The notes beneath the pieces are model-generated. The model was not told the DNA's origin, made no database searches, and saw nothing but the letters and a program-made list of their open reading frames with translations. Shown one piece after another: positions 33,931 to 46,040 of a stretch of DNA of 64,000 nt (positions are counted from its first letter, which is position 1; each line of letters begins with the position of its first letter). The translations under genes were made by a program, and so were the position numbers. This DNA is from Whalleya microplaca (taxonomy: Eukaryota; Ascomycota; Sordariomycetes; Xylariales; Xylariaceae): contig MU385711.1 of the NCBI GenBank assembly GCA_022497155.1, forward strand, positions 744,001-808,000, in the 5' to 3' direction.

Positions 33931-35705
33931 CTTGGAGAAGATTCCGGCACTGCTGGCGCTGCTATGGATTGTAGGATACGATCAATCGACGTGACCACGA
34001 TGATGACGGGAGTCGGTGAATGCGTGCAGTCGGCTGCTGGGAAGATCAGAAGCTGCAGCGCATGATCCCTCCGCCCGTTAATATTACTGCGAAAATAATA
34101 TCCTGCGAGGCTGTTCAGAGTAATGCAGTTGGCGATTTGCGATTCCGGTTGCAGTTGCGGTTGCACTCGAGTTGGTTTGCGCTGGAATCGACGGGATATT
34201 TTATGTACTTAAGTAGTTAACAGGGTTGGTGAGGGTCGGCGAGGCGCCAAAGTAACCTTTTCTTAAGACGCGGTTGAGTTTAGTGCCTGGACGTGCCACG
34301 AGTGGCTGGCTTAGGCACAATACCTGAGGTAGGTACCCACAATAGCACTGTGCCGACAATAGGTAAGTACCTAAGTACATATGTGCCTTGCACCTGCAGC
34401 AGCTCGAAGCTCTAAAATAAGTTCGGAAATACTCCGGACCCTGCTCTTTCCCAATTCGATGGAACCCAACCACCTAATTGGACAAAGCCCCACAAAATAT
34501 TTTCCCAGGTTCCATTAAAACTTCATCGACCAGAAAATTTCACGCTCTTCTTTCTCTCTTCTACAACCCCCTCGCCCAACAAATCGCTATCGAAGCTACA
34601 CACAGAGACAATCCTCCCTCGGGGGGATCGTCTCACACATATCCTCCAGCTTTGGGAGAAAGTCCCCGGACGCCTCCGCTGCTCCGTGCAGTGGGAGAAG
34701 AGCGGAAACGCGCCGCCATAGAAGCACAGCGGCTCACGTCTCCCCGTCTGTTCTCTTGCACCCTTCCATCCGCCCCGTGCCGTAGCTGGCTCTGCCCACC
34801 CGTTCCCTTGCGCCCAGCCCGGATTCCTCGGCCTTGAGACCCTATGGACGAAGATACGAGTCCGCGCTCTTGGTTGGGGGTTCGGTGTCTGGCGTGTTCG
34901 GAGGCGGGGTTGGTGATGACGGTGTGGTTTTCGTGGATGGGGGTGTGTGGGGGACGCGAAGGGCGGGTGTAGATTCCCTTTTGTCGAGATTGATAGTCAT
35001 GCGATTGCCGGGCTTGTCCTCTGGACGGGCTCGGTTACTCGATGGGGCTTATTCTTGGTGCGAGGGGGTTCGTCATTTGCTGGTTAGTTGGTTGGTCCAT
35101 GGCTTTCATGATGGAGAGAGCCGGATATTTCTACACTCTAGGCTTCGTGGGAAGTCCCTCTTTGTCTGCGCTGCTCCGGATTGGAAGCTTGGTGGTTGTG
35201 GGAGCTTGGGGGATTTGAGAATGGGCTTGATTATTCGTGGAGTTGGATGCAGAGGCTTACCAATGTTCAGGTGATGATATACAACATAGAGTCAAGCACT
35301 GAGGCAAGCCACTTTGTGGTTAGCCCGTTGAAGACACAAATGCGTTATGGTATCTGATGAACAACCTTCACTTTTTGTAATGATTATGTATATAATATAG
35401 CACAGGTAGTCTAGTAGATGCTCAAAATCATAAGAATAACTTGAAGTACTATATATATAGTAGACCCTATTAGGTCGAACTTTGATAATGTGCAATACAC
35501 TTCGAATGCATCCAGCAACCCATTCAAACCTCCATATAACTGGTAACGCCGATCTACTCTTTGGTGGTATCCTCAGCCCACAAGAACCCCCAACACCAGG
35601 ATGCAAAAAAGAATCAAAGTATACTATACGATACACAGCGCAGTGCCGCCCCAATATATAGACAGACAGACAGACAGACAGCTAGCACCATCCATCCCAT
35701 CCCCA
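33931..35705. other. 1.8-kb region, possible unresolved gene at 34.8-35.3 kb
   Basis: The upstream part holds the RAE1 promoter. Between 34.5 and 35.3 kb both strands have open, GC-rich frames: plus 34478-34837 and 34834-35274, and a minus frame with Pro/Thr-rich TPPSTKTTPSSPTPPPN near 34.85-35.0 kb. The minus version has the more protein-like composition, but I cannot build a complete exon model. I leave it uncalled. Confidence 0.35.
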
Positions 35706-37269
35706 TCACATCAAGCCACCGAGGACGACCTTGCCCACATTAGTAACCTCCTGCTTCAATCCCGCGCGGCTCGTGTCCTCGAACTCCTTCACCACCCCCT
35801 GGACGATGATCTTGCGCACGCGCGCGTCGGCCTTAGTGAAGAGCTCGGCGACGAGGGGCCCGCAATCGCGCGGCGACGGCAGCAGGCTCAGCAGGCGCGC
35901 GTACACGTCGATCAGGACGTCGCACAGCGTGGCGAAGGTCTCGAAGAAGTCCGGGTCGAAGGGCAGGTTCGGCGTCAGCAAATGCGTGTACTCCTCGCCG
36001 GCCACCAGCTCCGCCCCCTCGCCCCCCAGCCCGAAGCTGATCACGGCCGTCGGCGCGGTCGCCAGGCCGCCGCTCGCGGCGGCGGCGGCGGCGGCGTTGT
36101 TGTGGGAGTCGGAGGTGGAGGAGTACAGGTCCGGGGTTGCGCCGGACTGGCGGCGGCCTTTGCTGCTGGCGGTGCCGCGGCGGAACATTTGCGGGAGGCG
36201 CGCGCGGGAGAGCGAGCTCGTGCTCACGCCGTTTTCGGTGTGGATCGCTTGGTAGGATTCGAATTCCGTGAGCAGGGTGTTGAGGGAGCGGAGGAACTCG
36301 AGGGGGGTCCCGGAGTTCAGGTCGATTACGGTCGGTAGGGAGAGCCCCAGGAGCAGGTAGTTGGTTGCGCGGCGCGCGAGCTTGCGGCTCTCGAAGTAGG
36401 CCATGCGTGCGAGGTCGGACTTGTCGAAGCGGACCGTGTTGAACCAGTAGACGCGGCCTTCGTGGCTAAGAGGGATCAGGATGTTAGATAGGGATTCTCA
36501 ACATTGTTCATTTTCGCGAGGCTTGAGGCCCACGCTATGTGACGCAATGCAATGCAATGCAGGTACATCAAGGGAAAGGAAGGTGGAAAGCAACGTACGC
36601 CTTGCGCAGGTAGTCCAGCGTCGATATCCGCTTATTCGCAATCTCCTGTATGTGCTGATGCAGCGAGGGGATCTCGGGCTGCAGGATGGGCGGCGACGTC
36701 GCGGAGGAGGGATAGAAACCATTCGTGGGCGTGGGCGCCGAGCGCCCGATCATCTTGGAGAACGAGTCGGTGGCGGAGCCGGGCGGCGAGGCTATCGGAG
36801 GAGGAACAGGAGGGGGATCGCTACCGCTACCGCTGTTGCTGTTGCTGCTGTTGCCCAGCTTCGCGGCGGCGTGCAGCGCGAAATCGGGTATCGCGGGTGG
36901 TGCAGAGGCGTCGGTCTTTATTTCGTCGCCGGCGCCCGCGGCTCCTCCCCCATTGCTCGAGCTCGCGCGCCGTTTCCCCTTCGATGGCGAGGAGAAGGAG
37001 GGGCGGCGGCCGAAGGAGTACTTGCGTTCCTTGGGGGCGGTGGCGGTGGTGTCGACGGTCAGCTGCTGATGCTGGTGCTGGTTGTCCTTATCGCCCGAAC
37101 TAGTTCCCGGTCGAGATCTGCTGCCTTGCGATTGTGATTGCGAGTTCGAATCGGGTTTTTTATTACTACTGCTGCTGTTGTTGTCCTTGTTGTTGCTGTT
37201 CCCCCATATGTTGGTCGTGAAGAAGGGGACGGCATTGTGTGTCGGCGTGGTGGCAGAAGACTTCTGCAT
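35706..37269 (-). CDS. Conserved fungal protein of unknown function
   Basis: Two exons, 37269-36599 and 36465-35706, join in phase to 476 residues. The first 190 residues are disordered (Asn/Ser/Gln runs, PPPVPPP). The ordered part starts with IPSLHQHIQEIANKRISTL, which crosses the exon junction into HEGRVYWFNTVRFDKSDL and ESRKLARRATNYLLLGLSL. The helical C-terminus contains FETFATLCDVLIDVYARLL and a poly-Ala insert. The ordered half is clearly conserved-looking, but I do not recognise the family. The start is preceded by a GC-poor leader; no upstream in-frame ATG is better. Confidence 0.78.
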
Positions 37270-38850
37270 GGCTGACTGTGGACTCCGATAGCCCCCCTCC
37301 CCTTCGATAGTTTAGCGCGATCCTTGGACAAACCCTGAATCCAAATCCTCGATTATTCCCCTCCGGGACACTTTGATTGGATGTGGGGGAGGATTATAGA
37401 TGTGTCAATTTAATAATTACACGTGTGAAATGAAATATGTAACGGTGGGAAGATTATGACTGCGACATAGCGAGGAAAGTTTTGAAATCTGTATTATTAG
37501 AATTAGGACAGGTCAGGACAGGATGTGATCGTTGCGTGTGGTGTGGTGTTGTGTTGTGTTATTGTTGTGTATGTGTGTGTGTGTGTGTGTGTGTGAGGTT
37601 TCCCAATAGGACTTTTATGTCTGCCCAACCTGACAAACGGGTGTTATTAAGAAGTTTCGTCGATTTCATCCAAGGTGACATTGTAGGATGAGAACCGACT
37701 GACTAGGGGTCCGGCGATCTGTAAAAATATATATATCACATTCTCCTCAGAAGGACTTTTTTCGTATGGCATGGTCCCACTGTGACAGTCGAAAAAAGCA
37801 GACAAGAGTGGATTCAAACCTCATCAGGCTACTCTCAGCCCGCCCTGCCGCCGTGGCTGCGTGGTGGCATTTTCCATCCATCACTTGCCGCGAGCGAAGT
37901 TGTAACTTGTAACTCGTAACTCGAACGGTGTTGAAACAACCATCCGGCCAGACCACAGACCACAACTTGGGACGTTCCAGGAGGAACCGACACATCGGGA
38001 CAGCCCTAGCCCTGTTTTCCGCCAGCAGGGGACAGGGGTAAAGTGAGCAAGTGAGGCGACTTGGCGACGAGACCACTCGGTCCTCCATCGTCTGACCTTG
38101 TCACACAGTCAGGTACCGGCGTCATTGCTCAACGTCTTTTTTTCTTTATAATAAATTAGTAAAAAGATAGACGGATATTCCCTCCAGGTGATTCGGTATG
38201 AGTTGGTACTACGTATAGTATCCCGCAGTAGTTATGTATACCGCGAGTCAGGTCCGTAACTAAGTGGACCTGGCGTCGTGTTGTCTTCGAGCAGTTAGCT
38301 AAAGCCTCTGCAGCTCTGTTTGCTACCTACTTTGTAGGTAGGCAGCTAAAGCAGGTACCATTTATTACCATTACGGGAAGACCGAGATTGACATACGATT
38401 TGACAACTCCCGAGTGCCGAGTCTGAATTACAAACAGCCAAGCAACTTGGGCACATGTGCCATCATCATACAAGATTTGGAATATTGGGAAGTTGTCTCT
38501 ATCACAAGTATCAGTGTTTATAGAGAGTAATTCGGATAGCTTAGGAAATTAGAGTTTGACCGCATACACTATAGTAAGGTATGCTGTATAAGAGGCTGTA
38601 TAAGTGTTATTTCATTAATGAAACCAAGAATTACGCTTATAGCGAATACAATGGCTAATTGCAACTAATTGCAGCATGGGTAACTATCCGAGTTCCGGCT
38701 TCCCCACCAAAGCTTGAACCCTGCCCGATTGAAACGCGCTACGCGTAAAATCTCCGATAAGACCAAACATGGTTTGAATATCGCCAAAAAGCAGGCGCTT
38801 GTCGGGCTGCGTGTCCAGCTTCTTATCAGCATCAAGCTGATGTCGCCATA
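37270..38850. other. 1.6-kb intergenic region with (TG)n microsatellite
   Basis: A TG dinucleotide run spans about 37572-37595. The rest carries the two divergent promoters of the flanking genes; no gene is supported. ORFs at 37747-38088 and 38665-39102 are chance frames. Confidence 0.45.
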
Positions 38851-40506
38851 ATGCCTAGGTAAGCTTATGCCAAACCCGCCTCCACCTCCATAGCTGCCTA
38901 TCTGATCTTTCTGCTCTAGAGAAATCATTACGATCCAGACTGGCCAGTGCGGTAACAGCAGTGAGTATACCCCGCCTACTAGACTTCCAGGCGTACTTCT
39001 CAGACCGACGATGGTGGGTGGATTCGGTCTTAGGCGTGTGTACTGATATCTCTCAGTTGGCAGCCAATTCTGGCAGCAGCTCTGCCAGGAACACGGTATC
39101 AATCAAGATGGCAATCTCGAGGACTTTGCAAGCGAAGGTGGTGATCGCAAAGATGTCTTCTACTACCAGAGTGACGACACGAGATACATCCCGCGGGCAA
39201 TCCTGATAGATCTCGAACCTCGCGTCCTTCATGGGATCCAATCTGGCCCCTATAAAAATATCTACAATCCCGAAAACTTCTACATAGGAAAGAGTGGTAT
39301 GGGTGCGGGAAACAATTGGGGCGATGGATACCAGACAGGAGAGGCCGTTCATGAGGAGATCATGGAGATGATAGAGCGGGAAGCAGACGGCAGTGACTCT
39401 CTCGAGGTATGTGTGCCTAAACAAATCAATTGCCTGGCACCTATATCTGACATTTGTTGCAGGGTTTTATGATGCTGCATTCTATTGCTGGTGGTACGGG
39501 TTCTGGTCTCGGCTCCTTTCTCTTGGAAAGAATGAACGATAGGTTTCCCAAGAAGATCATTCAGACATACTCCGTTTTCCCGGACACCACCAACTCAGGT
39601 GATGTTGTCGTTCACCCATACAACAGTCTCCTATCCATGAGACGGTTGACGCAAAACGCCGATTCCGTGGTAGTTCTGGATAACGGGGCGTTGTCTCATA
39701 TTGCAGCCGACAGACTCCACGTCCAGGAGCCCTCATTTCAGCAAACCAACCAGCTAGTATCAACTGTTATGTCGGCCAGTACGACCACCCTACGATATCC
39801 CGGCTACATGCATAATGACCTCGTCAGCATCCTGGCTTCTTTAATACCGACGCCACGCTGCCATTTCCTGATGACTGCATACACGCCATTTACTGGAGAC
39901 CAAGTCGAGCAAGCTAAGACAGTCCGAAAGACCACAGTATTAGATGTCATGAGAAGGCTTCTGCAACCAAAGAACCGTATGGTATCAACTGTACCGGGCA
40001 AGAAGAGCTGCTACATTTCTATCCTGAATGTCATCCAAGGCGAGGTTGATCCAACAGATGTCCACAAGAGTCTCCTACGTATCCGCGAGCGAAGATTAGC
40101 AACTTTCATACCATGGGGTCCAGCCAGCATCCAGGTCGCTCTGACGAAACGCAGTCCATATATCCCGATGAGCCACCGCGTGAGTGGTCTGATGCTTGCC
40201 AACCACACCAGCATTGCAACTGTAAGTTCCATCAAGAATGTAATCTTTGACGTGCCAGCTAACGAAATTCAATAGCTATTCAAACGGATTGTTCGTCAGT
40301 ACGACGGCATGCGGAAGCGTAATGCTTTCATGGAGGCATATAAGAAGACAGCCCCATTCTCGGAGAGCCTCCATGAGTTCGATGAGGCCAGGGAGGTGGT
40401 TACTGATTTGATAGCCGAATACGAGTCAGCAGAGAACGCCAATTATCTGAATCCAGAGGAAGACAACAAGGCTACGTCTGCGGAGACAGACAAGAGAGTA
40501 GCGTAG
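38851..40506 (+). CDS. tubG: Gamma-tubulin
   Basis: Microtubule nucleator at spindle pole bodies. Five exons, 38851-38858, 38920-38960, 39057-39406, 39463-40221 and 40276-40506, all in phase, give 462 residues. The mini first exon encodes only ATG CCT AG. Key features are GQCGN near the N-terminus, the tubulin signature GGTGSGLGS (GTP binding), [19 protein letters not shown], and [13 protein letters not shown] near the C-terminus. NAFMEAYKK and the acidic ending are typical of gamma, not alpha or beta. Residue choices match Sordariomycete gamma-tubulins as I recall them. Gamma-tubulin is usually single-copy in these fungi. Confidence 0.94.
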
Positions 40507-41235
40507 TCAATCGTCACTTTTCTAGGGAGGAGTCTACGAATTATGTCACGCCGAAAAGAGAATCGTCTGTCTACGCATGCACGCTGGTACGGAAGGTTGC
40601 TTGTCGGTTGATCAAGGAATATGAGTTTGTGGAGTTCAGGAGTCGGCATGGTCCTCGAAATCGGTGTGGCTAGGAGACAGTTTAGTCGTACATACTACAT
40701 GTAGGTACAGTAGATACCAATCAGAGCCATATTTGCATCATCGGTCTGCCTTATCCAGAAGGAATGAGAATCATCTAGACAATATCGGTATGTATTCTTC
40801 TTGCTCCTCTCCAATAGGTTCCAAGCCTGCAAGCCTCCTTGCCTCCCCGCCTGCCTGCCGATATTACACTTATGGATGGTCGCACCGAGACGAATTGTTC
40901 CTGGATCGAAACGTCGAGATCAGGCAGGGATTTTATTGTCAGCCCCAAGATCGGTATATTGTACATGTACCTATTCACACGTACCTTGACGTCACTTCCA
41001 AGATGCAGCAAACCTTACAGTGACGTCAAGACCTGGTGCTCGGACTAGAAGCTCCTAGAGCTTGCCAGGACGAATTATTAAAGCTTCACACATCAGCCTC
41101 TAGACTATCCTTTTTCTCTTCAATCTTCAGAGTAAAAACCAATTAAGCTCTATGCGAATTGAGATATCACGAGAAACCAATTTCAGACACATAAACACAC
41201 ATCTTGCACCTCATATTAACTACTACATATAACCG
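40507..41235. other. Intergenic region
   Basis: About 730 bp between gamma-tubulin and the next plus-strand gene. A GTGACGTCA-like motif near 41022-41030 could bind bZIP factors (CRE-type). No gene supported. Confidence 0.4.
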
Positions 41236-41410
41236 GTAAGCTACACCCCATCAATCACCTTCCTGCCTGCCCCCCTATAACAACACTATCACAATTCATT
41301 CCATGCCCTCAGCCTTACCATATTCATTCAGCACCAGAGGCTGTATCCTACACTGGCAACTACCTACCTACCTACCTACCCACACGCGCTGACCAGTCCA
41401 ACCCCCTTAG
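41236..41410 (+). other. Probable 5'-UTR intron of the small disordered-protein gene
   Basis: A GTAAGC donor at 41236, a GCTGAC branch-like site near 41388 and a CCTTAG acceptor at 41410 lie just upstream of ATG 41416. The intervening segment has no coding frame and contains a (TACC)n run. Confidence 0.5.
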
Positions 41411-41415
41411 AGAAA

Positions 41416-41688
41416 ATGACCCAATCCAAAGCCGACAAGATCGAGGAGGTCAAGTCCAACCTGCCGCTGCCCGAGCAGCCGCCGACGGCCTCGGACTGGA
41501 ACTCGGCCGACGCGCGCACCGTCAACGTCGGCGCCGGCCGCAGCGTCCAGAGCGACGTCTCCACCGGCGACGCATCCTCCGCCGGCCTGCGCGAGCCCGC
41601 TAGCACCAAGGACGCTGATCTCAGCGGTGTCGGACGCCAGGGCAAGGAGGGGTTGCAGGGGCCGCCTAAGGACGCTGCTGCTAAGTGA
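41416..41688 (+). CDS. Small disordered fungal protein, possibly stress-related
   Basis: Intronless, 90 residues, very hydrophilic. The pattern KADKIEEVKSNLPLPEQPP, SDWNSADARTVNVGAG and VGRQGKEGLQGPP recurs in small uncharacterised ascomycete proteins as I recall them. No domain, signal peptide or membrane segment is present. Its disorder, Gly/Ser/Ala richness and long leader with a likely intron recall abundant stress-induced proteins, but that is only an analogy. Confidence 0.75.
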   Translation: MTQSKADKIEEVKSNLPLPEQPPTASDWNSADARTVNVGAGRSVQSDVSTGDASSAGLREPASTKDADLSGVGRQGKEGLQGPPKDAAAK

Positions 41689-44600
41689 GGGAGAAGGGAC
41701 GGGTTAATGGGATGGACGGATGGGTGGCGTTAATGCTGGCAGGGATTGATGCGCGGATGGTTTGATTCCCACGGATGCAATGCCTGGCATGGTAGCTTGC
41801 TGATATGCGCTGCCTGGGATAATCGGCAATTGACTACATATTAAGAACAAGTTTTGAGGATTGATGCATTTGTGATATCCCGTGTGATCCTAACCTGCCT
41901 ACGCCTACGTCTATGCTTCGTCAAACCGTGCTGCTGGAAGGTCAACCAAAGTAATGCTTACCATGGTATGAGCAGCCTCGCCCTCCCGCGACTAGAAGGA
42001 ATTGGTTTTCGTCCAATATCTGAGCAAAATATACTTTCTCGTCATTATTGTATATGTAGAATGAAAGATACATGTGTCCCTGACCTCCAATTCCCCTCTA
42101 TATTTCCCAGTGTACAATGTGACCATGTATTGCAGCGATTTGGTTTGCCATATACTTCCTGCTTTCCCCAGGGCCGATAGTGACGATGCCGACATATATA
42201 CACGCCCATCATTGAATATACACTGGCTCGATATTATGATATCCTGAATAAGAAGCGGCCTTTTGTTGACTCGAACATTGTGGCTCGAGCGTAATTACCC
42301 CTGTATTAGGTACTCAAGAGCCGCCCCAATCATTCCATCAAAGTCACCCAGAGCAGACCATGAATTGAGTAGCACACAATGAATTATGCTCAACGAAACG
42401 CACATCTTGGACTGCTGTGGAATCATTCAATTCTCGAATCAGATATACAGTGAGGTGCTCTTGAGCTTGTAATAGGACTTGTTCGCCAACATAAAGAAAT
42501 TAGAAAGTTGTGCTAGGTAGTAGGAACCTAGGAGCGGTATCAGTATGACAATGACCGTATAGCAGTTTTGGGTTGCATTCAGAATGTCTGTTATTGGCAT
42601 TGTCAATAGGGACCAAGGAATGAAAAAGCTATAGGTTAGGAAGGTGACAGAACCCCTTATATATACCTGTACAGCCGGCAGCCATACATATGCCCGTACT
42701 ACCCTCAGCCCTATTGGGCGTGTCTTGACAGACATAGGAGGAAAATATCGATCATGTAACCGCTAGGGCGTAGATGGGTCAGGTAGGTATGTCAAACTGT
42801 CTAAGTACCGAGAAACCGCAAGGAGTTCATCAAGTACAATCAACGCAGCTGAAGGCCGCTCGGTCTTTATATTATGCGACTAGAATCGTGTTCGAGGACA
42901 TGTCTAGCAGTACATTAGTTATCCATTGAATAAAAACCATTAGTGCACAGCTATAGGGGACGATAACATAACTCCAAGGTCTAGAAATTAAATCATAGGG
43001 CATATTTCAAAACTAGAGGGCGACTTCGCGAATATTTGAAAGCCATCGATAGCAGTTACTTAAGTGGTAGCTTAAATTGGCAACTGGCCTTGCAAGGTGG
43101 CTAGATACAGGATGAGGCGAATATATAATATTTTAGGGGCAAAATATACTTGATTAATTACTAGAATGCCTTGCAGCGAGTTTATCAACAACTTGATTCC
43201 TATATCGGTCCCCATGGAAGGAAGTCGAGTATTGTAGAACGAAGTAACCAAGATTTCTCTGGAAGCAGGCTTCGGACAAACAGGAAGAGCCAGGATCAGC
43301 AACAAATGCACGATGTTTAAATAGGTGCAGATTATTAGTATAATAGTAGTTGATATTGGGAAAATCTCATCACTAGATAAAGGTAGCGCAGCGCTCTGTT
43401 TATATAACAACAGGTTATGAAGTGCTTGAATAACTACCTTAGTCCAACACCTAGGGCAATAAAGGCCAGCCTTATAACCAAGCATCTTCAATGCCGCTGA
43501 CAAGAAAGGACAATAAACAAAGCACCTGGTCACTGCCCAGTATTGCATATAGTATTAACTGTAATCTTCTAAAGCAATGCCGCCAATAGGAGCATAGTAA
43601 AGTGGAAATATATTTCCCTGTACTTTCCATATTTCCCTCCCGTGCCTTAATCCTAGGTACCAGTCCCAGATATCATGTATTCGGTGAAAATTTTGAATAT
43701 GCTGCCAGCAATTTTACTGATGTCATGGGCCTAGTACCATGGCATGAAAATACTGGACAGAGTTTTCCTGTGCTGTACTATATTTTGCTAGGTTGTACTT
43801 TGAAGTACCTCCTGGGTGATGGCATTAAGGCCTAGCCTGTAACTAGATACTGCGGCCAGTTGCTTCTGTATGTATATATTTTTGCCCCCTTGAGATGCTC
43901 CCTGCACATGGAATAAAAATTCCCAATATTAAACCATCAACATCTTATTATCATATCAGCCTGATGGAGAAATATAGTAGCAGTCTATATTATTAATTTA
44001 TGACAGATTTGCTTGGTATTTAGTCCGTAAGGTGGATGTCGATATGCTACAGCTTCCTTCACATGGGCTTTACAGAGGCCATGGACTAGCAAGACAGGAG
44101 CTGCAGATATCAGGAATATTCTCGCATACCTCTCAGCAGCAATATGGATAAAGAAACCCAGATCCTAATATAGACAGTCCCAAAGATAGAGAACCTGTTA
44201 ATGTAATACCGTCGAACCACTCTGATTGGCAGAGTAATGGTTTAGCTACACTGTTTCAATATCTCTTGTTTTAGCTATTTCACAGTGTCTCATAATGTAA
44301 ACTGTGAATTCATTTATTAATTTCTTGCAGATGTGAAGTTGCATGTATTGTTTGTCTGTATCTGCATGTCCACGGAGTCCTGAAAGCTTCATGTATCTGT
44401 GGAAATTACCATAGGCAAAAGGATCACATGCTTTCAAGGCACTGTTCGAACTAGACTTATGAAGATCCTCTGTGTGCATCTAAGCAACATGATGGGTTCT
44501 CCTAATTTTCTTATCTAATTGAGCATGTTTCTGTAAATCTGCTCGTCCCAACATGTTTGGCTTAACCCTTGTTGACCTTTCCCTTCTTGTTCCTTATCAC

Positions 44601-46040
44601 TGTAGGACAAAACCTTCTAGCCTGAAGTACATGTTCACTCCTTTACATTCTAGATAGAAGGGAATTTGCTACGAATATGCCCCACAAAGTATCTCTACCT
44701 TAAGTCAATGGTTCACGTTTACTTTCTATCATCATCTACCGTATGTACTTATGGCATGAAGCATAGATAGGGTGAACTCTTAGCCACCACTTGTTATACA
44801 ATACATGCATCCATTTGAGGTGGGATTTGATCCATGATAGTTGTATTATCTGATATCCTTTCTGATAATAACCGTAGAATAGTCAATCTTCTGTAGGGAT
44901 TTGAGTCCAGGAAGCAGGAAGACAGAAGCATATCTTCTTGGTGAGCCACCTCTACAAAGACAAGCAGGCCAAGGTCTTCTACCTTACATACGTTCCCATA
45001 CACCCTTCATCGACGGATTGGAACTAATGCAGGTCTATTCCACCACGGGAGTTCTTTCCCACTTACATAGGTATGCAAGCACCCCGGCCACAGTTAGACT
45101 GTGCCTTCCTACCAGTGGCCACATCTTCCCATCGACAGTTCCCCCTTTCTAGAGTACTGGAGTACTTGTTCCACCCTGTTGCCCTCGGGGCAGGTGCCTG
45201 ACTGTGTTTTTTTTTGTTTGGACCCACGTTCTCCGCGCATCTGTGTGTACTGTCCATACACAGAAGGTCTACCCCCGTCCGTCTCCATGACTCCCACACC
45301 AGGATCGTGACTCCTCCCCTCCCAAACACCCAACACCATTCTGTCTAAATACTTATTCCTTTCCCTCCACCACCCACTTCATCAACCACTTCATCAACCC
45401 TCCACCCCTCCACCCCTAAGCTTGTTAGCATATACTGCCTCACTTCCTGACTTGCTTAGGTACCTGGATATCTGCCTCCCTTGGTATTTGGGTTTACCTC
45501 ATTCTTAACTCAATTACTGCCAATAACAATTGACACGAGGAAGAGGTTACGAAGTACAACTTGTGTCCGTCCACCCGCTGCGGCATATTCCAAACACTCA
45601 ACTGCCGTACTCTTGCGCAAGCCAACACTGTTTTCGACCTGTTGGCTGCTGCTTCCACCACCTCAACTAGCAGTTACGGTCGCGCCCTTCTGCTTTCCAG
45701 CTTGTGCAACTTTCCTCCCATAAAAGCTGCATCAGAAGCAGGAAATAAGCCGAAGCAACCCAAAAGTGATTCAGCTAAGTGTTTATTGAAAACCCATCAC
45801 TAAATCGTCTTGATTCCATCGACATCCCATCCACAGCATCTGTTCTGCGAAGAAGGCTCATCCGAAAGACTCGTACCTGTATACCTACAACGGTGAACCC
45901 TCCGTCCCAGCAAGTAGTGTCACTATCGCTGGGGACAGTCTACATAACTAGGCCAATCTCTGGCCTGTAACCGGACGCGATTGATTTTAGTGCGAGTTTT
46001 ATTCTTGTTTCCTGTTGTCGCCTCCATTTGGAACACCAGG
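41689..46040. other. 4.3-kb AT-rich gene-free gap, probable decayed repeats
   Basis: Apart from the 3' region of the small gene and the promoter of the next one, nothing can be called. From 42.4 to 44.8 kb composition is AT-rich. The minus-strand frames at 42439-42735 and 43072-43548 are hydrophobic and repeat-like, without a recognisable family. C/T-rich low complexity follows at 45.3-45.45 kb. Confidence 0.45.

Noticed and set aside
35601..37137. Plus-strand ORFs of 174-245 codons
   Set aside because: Antisense to the conserved unknown gene, low-complexity composition.
37800..37830. GGATTCAAACC as a minus-strand B box of a tRNA
   Set aside because: No A box at the right distance and no cloverleaf.
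43072..43548. 158-codon hydrophobic minus-strand ORF
   Set aside because: Lies in AT-rich decayed sequence; hydrophobicity follows from T-rich codons.
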